DNA of 64,000 nt from Cristatella mucedo (taxonomy: Eukaryota > Bryozoa > Phylactolaemata > Cristatellidae). The stretch is from assembly GCA_009760855.2 (NCBI GenBank), contig WPIO01000061.1:1298501-1362500 (forward strand). The letters are read 5' to 3'. The notes under the pieces are model-generated. The model saw only the letters and a program-made list of their open reading frames with translations. It did no database searches and was not told where the DNA came from. The first letter of the stretch is position 1; each line of letters begins with the position of its first letter. Positions 1 to 12,300 of the stretch are shown here, one piece after another. Made by a program: the position numbers and the translations under genes.

Positions 1-309
1 CCCTCGAGGCAGGCTGCTACCGACGTGAAGGCAACAGCTGCGACTGAGAGCTCTGGGCCTGCTGCTGCCGCAGCCACTACTTCTGCTGCTGCTGCAGCTG
101 CTGGTACTTCTGCTGCTACTGTGACTTCTGCTGCTGCTGCCGCTACATCTAATTCTACAAGTGCTGACCACGACGATCGTATGCCAGAATTGCAAAAACG
201 TAACGACGAGCTTGAGCAGCAGCTGGCTAGCATGCAAAAGCAACTTGATAAGCAGAAAGAGAGCTTGGTCAGGTGCCAGGAAATGAACAAAACGCTGCTT
301 ATTGAAAAG
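1..309 (+). CDS. TLK: TLK exon: Ala-rich region and start of coiled coil
   Basis: Open from base 1 in frame 1 and ends at AAG before GTAGGT, phase 0. The first 50 codons are mostly Ala, Ser and Thr with GCT-rich repeats. From about base 180 the protein is a heptad-like [15 protein letters not shown] coiled coil. No initiator is visible in this frame, so the exon or an upstream one carries the start. Confidence 0.85.
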
Positions 310-3300
310 GTAGGTCTGGCTTAATTAAGCTTAACATGCCGTGTGATTCGATTGCACCCGTTGAAATTTCGATCATGTTCACTGTGGAACTTGACTGTTA
401 CTTGCATTTGTAGAGTAAGATTGAGAACATATCACTACGGCAACGGAGTATGGAGAATCGCTTGCGCCTCGGACACTTCCAGACTGTGAGGCAGGGTGCT
501 ACCTTTGTTGAGAATTGGGTGGATGGATTTGCCTTTCAAGAGATTGCAAAGTAATTTTACCTGCTTAGCACCACAGCTTGACCTTGCCGTTCTTCTTTTG
601 CGTAACCTTTTTACCATGTTCCCTTGCTTTGCTGTGTCGAAGGAAGCAAGAGTTGATTAACCAGGGCAAGGAGGATGTCGAAAAGCAAAGAAAATTGCTA
701 GCCAAGAGGAAGCCCCCGAAGAACACAGACTTTGTAAAGCCGCAAAATCCTGGAGAGAAACCGTAAGTTGCTATAATTTTAGTTGGGCATTTATTATCTG
801 ATTTTTTGCGGGTTTGCCATTTAATGTCAGTTAATGTTACTCTCCAGATGAGGGCTTGAACATTGTTCTTTTGTGTTTGTTGATTTGTTACTCTGACCTA
901 GTCAGCTTTCTCGACGTGACCTACTCATGTTAATGCATGCGAGTGCGTTTTTTCTTAGTCTGTCGATAAGTGAGTACTACTTGCAAGACGAGGTCCTTAA
1001 GTTGCGCCAAGCAGCACTGAAGAAAGAAGACACAGAGCTGCAACAAGAGCTCGAGAAGCTCGAGCGTGAACGCAACCTGCACATACGCGAAATGAAGCGA
1101 ATTCAGAACGAAGATAATTCGAGGTAATTGTCCCACTGTCTTGATACGGAGTGAGGTGGCAGGCCACACGATACTGTCTATTGGCTGCACATCAAACGGT
1201 TCATTTAATGGTAGCAATTTTATTTGCAGTTTTGTGATACAGGTCTGTGCCGAATGTGCTGCCTGTCACTCCCTATAGTTGAAAAAATTTAGCTTGCCTC
1301 ATGAGCGTTAGGCGCAGTTCACTTTTGCAGCTTAGGAAACAACAAGCTACTAGTAGACTCTGCAAATCTCCTTCGAAATGATTCTCCGTGCATTTAAAGG
1401 TAGCCTGAGACAATATTTCACAAAGACATCCTTGAGCTACAGTTTGCAATAAAAAATAAAAAGCTAGCTGATTTAACAGCCTTTTTTGTATAGCGACAGA
1501 GGAGCCTTTACGGCTATCACCACCGCTTGCAGCTGTGATAAAGAATCGCCCACTGCAGGGTTCGAACTCACAACCTCGGGACCTGAGGTCGTGAAAAGTT
1601 ACCGCCTTACCTAGTGTGCCATCGCGGCTCACCAGCAATCCATCAAGAAGCATCATAGCCACGATGCTTCTAAAATACGTTTTAGCATGACTTGTTTGAG
1701 CACCCTGCCTTTAGGTCATATGCTCCCAAAGCTTGGAAATTTACCCATCTGACGTCACGGCATCCTGACTGCATAAAAAGATGCTAAAAATAAATGGTTG
1801 CTCACATTTGCTTGGTCCTTGTGTTTCATTCTTTGTTTGGTTGTGTGTAATGAGACGGTGCATGTTACCACTAACTATATTTACATGTCGACACTGTGCA
1901 TGTTGCCTCTAACTGCACTTGCTATCAGGTGCTCCTAGAGTATCTACTGAAACCGATGTGCAAGTGATGAAATTACAATTTCGTCTTTCTGTTTGCGCTG
2001 TCTTATGATTGTCAACTGCCGAGCAAGTCAGCCTGCCTGAGCTTAATTTATAACAGCCTGGCCTAAGATCTTACTGGACTAGATTATTGTGTTTCCCTTT
2101 TGGCTGAGCTACTGACAAGAGCCACTAGGCCCCTGCAGCTGGAGATGAATATGGTGAATACCGTGTGTCTCTTTTGCTGACAAGACCCAGGATGGCTGCC
2201 GGTTGATCAAAGTATGCAAAGTTCTTACACTGACCAACAAGGCCTGCCACGTCTTGGCTCCTTCACACCTAGCTGAACTTCTGCACCGGTTTCAGTCTCC
2301 TCGTGCCCCATGGTCCTGTATGGACAACAAATTAGCTGTTCCATTCCTCTGCTTAAAGATTGTTGGCGACAGAAGTGTTTGTTCTGCAGGTACTGTACTA
2401 AGCGGAGTAGTTTTCACTATTCTTATGCAACGACAACTACTGTCCTGCTACCGACTGTGGCACATCCTTACCAGCCGTCCTGGGCTGCTACTTTCATGCT
2501 GCTAACTACCTCAACTGCTCTCCTGACTCTGCTATGCTTCCCACTTTCTCTTTGTTGCGTGAGATAAAGTCTGCTGGCCACCGAATTCGTACCGAAAGCC
2601 GCTTAGGCTGTGAGTGCGCTATACAAAACTCTCCTGCCTAACACCCACGTGGTCTTTGTGGAGTTACAGATGGTGCTCTGCATTTAGTGACGAATGTGGC
2701 TGCAATGCTGGTATGGTAATCCAAGAAAATTTGTAATGTGTGTCCTTTGCTAAATGAGTTGGATAACCACTGGCGATCAAAGAATATAAATCAAAATTCT
2801 TGCACTGACACTTAAGGGCTGCCATGGTTTGGTTCCTTCTTACCCAGCTGAACTGCTAACCATTTTCAGCCTCTGGTTCCCTCAGGTCCTCTCGAGACTA
2901 TTCTATTCTTTCACCTAAAGACCAATCGCTACAGAAGCTTGTGGTAGGTCCTATACTGAAGCTAATTTCTGCAGCTTTTATGCAAAAAAATATCTCGGCT
3001 GCCGACTTTAGCACTTCCACCCAACTTTTCTTCACCGCTACTTCCTTGCTGCTTACTCACTTCCTTTAACTTTCTGACTCACCTATGCACCTAATCAGCA
3101 CCGAATGCTGCTTAAGCTTTCGGTGTGCTGTAGAAAACTGTCAGTATTACACCCACCAAGTCTTACTTGCTTTGTGGGGTTACATGCAGGCTTATGTACA
3201 TGCATACATCAGAATGAAACTAATTATACCATTATCATTCACTTTCTTTTGTGTGTTTGGTTTTGCTATAGCTGTGTAGTTGGATCGTTCTGTTTGATCA

Positions 3301-6300
3301 TTCTTATCATCTCTTCACAGTCGTTAGCTGTGCTCATGGTCGGTCGTATGGTCATATGATCTTGAGTGCTTGAATGAAGGCCTTGAGTCATTTCACTAGT
3401 CTACTCCAAATACAAATGAATTACGTACTCAGTAGCCGTTCACATTTCGGGCATTCTACGAAGAACTTGTATAGTGCTAGAATTACATCAGATCCTACTT
3501 GGGTATCACGGTGTGTGCTTGGGCATCACTGTAGTAGGATATACATGTTTGGCTCGCTGTCCTCAGATCGTTCTAGTGGTGGCGATGATCCGAGTGTGAT
3601 CCGAATCGTCAATCTAGTTGCTTATGTAAGCCGTTAACTAGCGGAGTCCAGTCCAATATAACATGCCTTGAGTAATGTGTACAGCTTTATTCACATGCAG
3701 AAATGTAATGTGTGACATGACCCAATGACATCTTAACTTATCAAAATGTGTGTCTTGCTGTCTCTTCAAAAGCAACGCATTTGCCTGTTCGATTAAGTAG
3801 CATGATGCTGCTATTGTTTGGGCATGTTCTTGAACTGCTGCTCAGCCGATTTATAGGTAGTTTATTGGTGTATCTGTTTCAGGTTCAAAGATCATCCGAC
3901 CCTCAACGAGAGGTATTTGTTGTTGAATCTCCTCGGTAAAGGGGGTTTCAGTGAGGTGCATAAGGTGGGTAATTTTTCTTATGCTCGTTGCAATCTTACT
4001 TTAACTGGCTTTTGTAGTTTTATGTTTGTGGCTCTGCAGTTGAAACGTTTTTTTCACCTTCTTTAATTTGATCTATAGTCTTTGCTGTGCTTTCATGGGG
4101 CAAATTGAAGACAATGGAAAAGGCAATTGCTCGATCATGGCTTTATATGCATGTTGTAGGCGTTTGATTTAAAGGAACAGAGGTATGTGGCCTGCAAGAT
4201 ACATCAACTGAATAAAGAATGGAAAGACGAGAAGAAGGCTAACTATATCAAGTAAGCATACAAGTTTTGATTTTTCTTGCTCTTGACAATCTTATTCTCA
4301 TCGTGAATTGCTTTAGTGTTATTTTTGCCACAACTCTACAGCTAGTACTTCACGCCCTACATTTTAATTATGTTGCACGGATGGTTCTTTCCATGAATTG
4401 TTTTCCTATCTGACTCACTTGATCTTAAATAGTACTTATTGTATTCTTAGGGGGGAAATACCGCTAAGCAGTGCACAATTGTAAGTAGTAGCTCTTTCAT
4501 GAATGAGCAGAACAGAGAGCTTCAAGCAGTAACTCCAGAGAGTGTGGCAGGGAAGAGAGTAGCAGTAGTTGCAGTAGTAGAAGTAGTAGTTGTTGCGCGG
4601 TCCGCCTGATATGCAATGTCTATGGTAAATCGGGTGCTTCGGTGCGGGGCAGGGCTACTGCTTATTGGCAGCAGAACCGGGTCAGCAGGCAGACTGCATC
4701 CTGGTTGGCCCATTCGGGTAACGCCCGAAGGCTTCGAGAGCCACCACACGTCGTGCTGTGGTCTGCACCACAATAGTACTCATCAATCGTTCAATATGCT
4801 GTTGCTTTGATTTACCTGAAGTAACAGCATTATTAGCATGTTACTGATATTCGTTTTTTCCAGACATGCATTGCGGGAGTATAATATTCACAAATCATTG
4901 GACCATGCTAGAATTGTTAGGCTGTTCGACGTCTTTGAAATAGATAACAATTCGTAAGTAGCCTGAAAAGCATCTAAGCTATTGCTCGCTTTTCTGAGCC
5001 TGTGATTGAATGCAAAGATATTATGCTTTTGTGTTATTGATATGAAAGTGAACTGTTATGAAAAAGCCATCTTTGTATTGTTTGCGTAGCAGCTGATCAA
5101 TTGCTTTAACAGGTTTTGCACGGTTCTCGAATACTGTGATGGTAATGATCTAGACTTCTATCTGAAGCAGACCAAAACCATACCAGAGCGAGAGGCCAGG
5201 TCAATCATACAGCAGACAGTGACTGCTCTCAAGCACTTGAATGATATCAAACCACCCGTGATACATTACGATTTAAAACCAGGTGAGATTTCTTATTCGG
5301 TTCTTGCAACCAATATTTGTCTTGTTGTGCAATTGGCTTTGATTGCCTGCATTTTTGCTGATGATAGCTGTCTTCCACAGTGGCTTGCAAAAAATTTAGC
5401 TAGCTCCTTAGTTCTGTCTCGGCTTGATTATTGTAATTCCCTTTTGGCCGGGCTACCGAAGAAAGCAACTAGGCCACTGCAGCTAGCTATGAATATGGCT
5501 GCAAGGCTAGTTTTCAAGTCCCAAAGGTTTGACCACGTGTCTCCTTTGCTAAAAGAGCTAGGATGGCCGCCGGTTGATCAACGTATACAGGCCAAAGTTC
5601 TTAGGCTGACCCACAAGGCCGGCCACGGCTTGGCTCCTTCATACCTTGCTGAACTCCTGCACCAGTTTCAGCCTCTTCGTGCCCTCAGGTCCGGTGTAGA
5701 CAATAAATTAGCTGTTCTATTCCTCTGCTTAATGATCGTTGGCAACAGAAGCGTTTGCTCTGCAGGTCCTAGACTGTGGAACTCGCTTCCACAATTATTT
5801 CGCAACTACAACTACTGTCCTGCTGCCGACTATGGTTCATCCTTTCCAGCGGTCCTGAGCTGCTACTTCCATGCTACTCACTACCTTAACTGCTCTCCTG
5901 ACTCTGCTTTGCTTCCCACTTTCTCTTTGTTGCGTGAGACGAAGTCTGTTGGCAACCGAATGCGTACCGAAAGCCGCTTATGCTGTGAGTGCGCTATACA
6001 CATCTCCCGCGTGACTCCCACATAGTCTTTATGGCTTTGTAGAGTTACAGGCTGAGATAAAAAAAAATGATGTTTCTATTAATCATCGTTCACTGATCAT
6101 GGCTTTTAATGCATCTTTCAAGATATTATCCGTGGCATGCTCACAGATGCTCACAGCTTACAATCTAGGCTTTCATTTGAATGTAGATGTTCCCTGTACG
6201 TTTTCTTCGATCCTTCACTGACTTCCAGCTCGTCAAACTCTCTTAACCCCTTGAGCAAGCATCATTGACATTAGCGCTTGCATGCCAACAAACTTTCTTA

Positions 6301-9300
6301 AATTGAATGACGATAACACCAACTAATAGTAATGGGCAAACTTATTGCTGCTCGGAAATTGAAAAACCTAACCTTCGAAATTGGTGCGGTGAGCATATCT
6401 CGTGTAGGAAATTATATGTATGCATTCTGGGTGTCTTGTTGTCAAGTGACCTTACTCTAGACCACTACATTAGCTAACTCAATTCGGCCTAGTTTCATCT
6501 ACATAGTATTTCAAAACTTCGAGCCTGATTAGACAAGGGTATAACATCTAAGTTGATCCATACATGTATGATATCCCGTCTTGATTTTTGTAACTCACTA
6601 CTTGTAGGTCTTTCGGGATGTGCAATAAGGCACTTACAGTTGGTGCAAAACTCGCAGCTAAGCATGTATGTCGTGAACGTCATGACATCTTCATTCCGTC
6701 TCTTCTCATCGACCTTCACTTGCTCCGCATCAAGCAGCATATCGACTTAACTGTTTTGTCTCTCACTTTTAGGTCCCATTATTCTCTTGTTCCAGCCTAC
6801 TTGCCAGAACTACTTCCCAAGCAGGCAAGGCATCATACCACCCGTTCTTCTGACTCGAGTTGTTTAGCTGTGCCTCTAACCAACCTCGTGGCCCTTGGAA
6901 GTCGTGCATCAAGTTCATATGCTAAAAAAGTGTAAAACTCTCACCTGACTGACGTAACAACAGCCCCTGACTTGTTTCTATTTAAAAAGAAGCTGAAAAC
7001 CCGACCCGACCTCACAGCATTTGCTTGAGTCCGTCTGAACTCTTTTCTGTGTTTATGCATGCCTGACAGTATGCATGTTGTAGCTAACTCCAATTGGCAT
7101 GCTTTCTGTGCAGCATACATGAAGTGCCTTTAAAGTGATGTAGTTATCTTCGGGTTCTATACAAATACTGTTTTATTTTTACTATTGTTGTTAATAGCTA
7201 TTCCAGCTACATCATTGTCTAGTCTTTATGCTAGTACTGGGGGTTTTCATACACAGATCCCAAGAAGCCGATAAGCAAAATGCTTCTTACCATCCTACCG
7301 TTCTTTTAGTGTGAGCATCACGTCCTTTGCTATATGCTGTATTCCTTGGTGATTGTAAATTCCTTGATCCGATTTTTCTTTGTACCGGCTGGTGACCATA
7401 TAAGCCAACAGTCCTCCAGAAGAGCCTGTATGGGAATTATATTGCATTTGCATTTGTACTTTTTCTTTGGCATGTCATTTGTTCCCTATAGGACTTTGCA
7501 AAATAAAGATCAGCACCTTTTTTCTTCAGAATCAACTTAGTAGTTACTTTCTATCCATCAATGTAAAGAGCAGAAACCAAAACTGGCCATGTCAAAGGGA
7601 GACTTCTAATGTAGCTTCATAGCACAGGATCTTTTTTCCATGGTGATATTTGGTTCCTGCTTAGTTTGTTCCGTGGGCCACATTTTTCTGTCTACTCCCA
7701 TAGTGATTGCTATATGACACATGTTTCCTTTTTTAGTCGATTGCAAGCCAATTTGTGGTTTTACAAGTCTCCAATGCCAAGTTGTATCTTTTACTGGTGA
7801 TAAATCATTTAAGGCCATTCGGCTATAAAGCACACTGCGAATGGAAAGAAATTCTAGTCTTGCTCAGAAAGCATTACTATTTCATAGCAATATACTATTA
7901 GGATTATTTGTTCTTGCTTTGTATGTTGGTGGCTTTAAAACAAAGTCTGGCATAAAGGAACACGTGATTATCATCAGCAAGGATTTTGTCACTGCTACTT
8001 CTGACCTTATCTTTTTTGAGTCCCAATGGTTTACATAAAAATCGATGGCAAATATGCATGTATTTAATAATAATAGTACATTTGTTATAGTGCCTCAAGA
8101 AAACTCAATCTCTTTCTAGGCACTTTACATTTCCTGCAAAGGAAGCGTGGTCGAATGGTTATTTGCATATTTGCAAAGAATGCTTACCCCATAGTACTGG
8201 GCAGGTATTCTTTCTGACAGCAGGGCTTTTGCCAGGATCTAGACCGTGTGAATGAGTGTCACACGTATTGTAGCTATGTATGTCATGTCATATTCTGTGT
8301 TGAGCCTTTGCATGTGTCATTAGTTAGACCTGACTATGCTAATTATTGTAGGAAATATTCTTTTGATGAGTGGTGCTAACACGGGCGAAATCAAAATCAC
8401 CGATTTTGGTTTAAGCAAGATAATGGAAGGCGAAACGTACAGTCCTGAATCTGGAATGGACCTTACTTCGCAAGGTGCCGGAACCTACTGGTACGAGATT
8501 ATGGCTTTGTAACATCTTTTTTCTGCTCTTAAGAAACTGCAATTCTGAAATAGGGCTGTAATTGCAATAGTATCGGTGGTCATATTGGACTGCTATCTTT
8601 AATGTTCTGATCCTTAAAATTGCTTCTCTTTTGAATGCAAATAACCTTTCTGCCCATTTTGTCTTTGTGGTGTTTGGCTTCATGCAAGCTGTGATCACAT
8701 GTATAATCACTTGACAAAGTTGCTTCTGTAATGCAATGCCCTCCTTTCCGAGAAGTGCCCTCTGCCCTTATGTGTCTCCTAATTAACTGCATGCTTAACG
8801 GCGGCAGATATTGTAAGTATCATTTTTTATACTAATTTCATAGTGTTTTAGCATGCATAACTGAGCTCATAGTCTGTTCGTTACACACCGTTGCTAGAAT
8901 GAATGACAGGCTCTCCATCCCCCCACCCACTTTGGCATATAGAGTCTTACAGACGTGGTGGGTTAATGCTTTGCTTTGAGAGCTGTCACGATGTTTTTTT
9001 ACATACCAAAATAGTTCATTCGCAAACGATCACAAATCATAATGTCTGTTTCGTTTGGCAACCATTCGGGTCCAGCTAAACCACTGAATTTATATTCACA
9101 GACAGGAGTTTTCTGGCAGCAGCAATGCCTGCTTAGTGCTGCTTCCAATAGGCCTATGTGACATCGGTTAGCTAAAGTTTTAGTAGCGATATTATATCTA
9201 CCTGTACACTACTCTCGACGATTTAGTTGCTGTTTCTTTATACAATCTCCTTTCACTCACTCACAGCTGGAGTGGGTTCTACAAGCTTAGTACACGTATG

Positions 9301-12300
9301 GGAGTGCTATTTGAGTGTGTTAAACGAATTGTATGCAAGAGAACAATACTGAAATGTGTAAGGATTCTATTTTATACTCTTGGTCTTCAGCAGTATCTTT
9401 GAAAGTTTTTGCTTCTTATGGAGCTAACACAATTCCTTTTGACCCATACCCTTTTGTGTATATTTAAGCCGGTTCAAAAATCTTTCTCACCCATGCTACA
9501 TTGCTTTGATTTCGAACTTACATTGCCAGATTTGATTTTTCAGATCTGACGTTGTTATTTTCCATGCGTGCTGACACTGGGCATGCTGCCACTAACCACA
9601 CTTGCATGCTGACCTTGTGCATGCTACCACTAATCATTCGATCGTGCTTCCTTTGGAGCAAATGTAAAGTACCTAGAAAGAGATTGACTTCTCTGAGGGT
9701 GCTATATCAAATGCATCATTATTAAGTGGGTGTTATGCTAGAGAGTTTTTTATAGGGCACTCATAGTCTAAGAGGCTCTTCTTTCGCACACGTTAGCCAA
9801 CAGACTTTATTTCACACAACAAAGGGAAAGAGAGAAGCATAGCTGAATCAAAATGGTAGTCGAGGAAGTGAGTATCGTGGAAATAGCTGCTCAGAATGGC
9901 TAGAAAGGGTGTGCCACAGTCGTCAGCTCCAGCATTTGTCGTTGCATTAAAATTGTGGAAGTGAGCTCCGAAGTCTGGGACCCGGAGAGCAAAAGCTACT
10001 GTCGCCAAGGGTCTTTAAGTGGAGGGGGTGGCACAGCTAATTTATTGTCCATAGAGGACCTGAGGGCACGAGGATGCTGCAACTGGCGCTGCAATTCAGC
10101 TAGGTATGAAGGAGCCAAACAATGACATTGCCTTATTGGTCAATGTAAGAATTTTCTTCTGTATCCTTTGATCGAACGGGAGCTCCTTCAGAAAAGGAGA
10201 CCTGTGGCTGAACCTTTAGGATTTGTTATCCAGCCTTGTCAGCCATATCCATCACCAGCTTCGGATGCTTAATGGCTTTTTGCATGAGCCCTGCCAAAAC
10301 AGAATTTCGGTAGTCCAGGCTAGACAAAACCAGTGAGCTAGTAAGATTAGTAGCAAGCCACCATAGCAGACTATCCCTAATCTTAGACAGTGATCGAACG
10401 TAATGGTTAGTTCTAGAAGGAGTCTCTTAATTGGAGCTATCAACACATGCCCCTGGTTAGCAGGTTTCGGTGCTAATCGTAGCCCTATGCCTAATAACTC
10501 AAGCATGTCATAGCATAGTTTAATTAACTCTCCTCATACAGGCAAGCGTTTAAATCATCGGCTGCTTGGTTGATTCTTATCTCCTTTCGTTCTCTTGCGA
10601 ATGGGGTCTTTACTAGCCTCTATATTGGTTGTACTTGTAAACCGTGCTGCAGATTGGTTTTTCAGTCGGTTTTCTTGTCAGTTACCCTTAAAGCTTTGCC
10701 CACATGGTAGTCATGGGTTCCCATAGTTATGGCAATAGAAAATTGCACATGCTCACGATCAGGCTCAGCTTAGCAGCTGTGTCTCGCCCTCTTCCTTATT
10801 AATACATTCCTGTATTTTGTTCTAAACGTGTCCACTACACAGCGACTCGCCTGATGAGCCACAATAAACAGAGACACACCTGATAAGTCTCAATAAATGC
10901 AGAAGTGCAATCTTCATTTTATTCAGTTGAGATTTCTTTCGGTGCTAAGAAGGCAGGCTCCTGAAAGAATATTTGATCAGTCGTATGGTCTACGGATCCG
11001 TCGATTTTTCAAAGAAGCTGAACCCGGTCTTTGTGCATCGGTTTTCTGTCATGTAACCGACTTCCCACTGGTAGTGATTACGTAGGCTACAAAACCGATG
11101 AAAAATCAGGCATATTAACGCGCCTTGAGAAATCTATAATAGGTTTGCATGCTAGTTGCCATATCTTGTAAGATAACCACATACCAAGTCCGACTACCGG
11201 CAGTTAAGCCTGCAAATATGTCATCAAGCTGTGGCACTGGTCTCATTTTATAGATTTTCAGAGTTTTCACACAACTATCATTCCTAGGAATTCAGCTGCA
11301 TCAATAATGACCCTGCCAAACAGAAATGTCTTCTGGCTTTCTCTAGTAATTCATCCTATACTTCTCAGAAACCATTATTTCTCATTTACGTAGAGCCATT
11401 GGGATAGATAAAGATGTTACACTTCTTTATTTGAATAGTAAATTACTTGGATGAATAGGAAGTGGCTCCGCTATGATTTCTTATCCCTTCGTAGATCGTT
11501 GTGCATATTTCCGGACCAATTCACGTCAGTGTGTCATATAAGACATCGGAGGGGATACGAATAGCTGATGATCGTAAAGTTTGCCTCAAAGTATCGCCGT
11601 GGTTTTCGACACTTCAGATCAATACTCCATGCGTGGCGATAGCCATACAGTCAGTGGAGCATAGCACTGTCCAATCCTGGCGATTGCTGAAAACTTCTCT
11701 TTCAGTTCTGTGTGCATTCGGTTCCTCGGATGATCTTGTCCATTCATATCAATACTCTGGAATCTCCCACTGAGATAGGACCTGAACCATTGCAATTCAG
11801 TTCCAGTAATGCCCAGACGAGACCAGGGGCGATTAATGAAGACTTAGTGATCGATAGTATCAAAAGCTGCCGAAAGATCGAGCAAAAAAAGCAGAGACAC
11901 TCTACTTAAGTCTGCATTCCCAAGTAGATCGTTGTACACCCGAAATAATACTGACTCTGTAGAGAGATTAGCTCTAAAGCCAGACTGGAAGATTCTAGAG
12001 TATTGATGTGAATGGACAAAATCATCTGGAGTACCTCTGAAATATGGGTACCTCAGGGCTCCGTGCTAGGTCCGGTTCTTTTCACGGTTTATACTCTTTC
12101 TCTTGCCGATGTGATCGCCAAGCACAATCTTTCACTTTTTTTCTATGCTGACGACACTCGGTTGTACCTTTGCTTTGATCCCTCCCTGCCCTCTGGCACG
12201 TCGAATTCTCTTAACTCCCTTCCTGCATGCATTGATGACATCCGCACACGGACGGCAGCCAGTTTTTTTTTTAATTGAATGATAATAAAAACCAGCTTAC

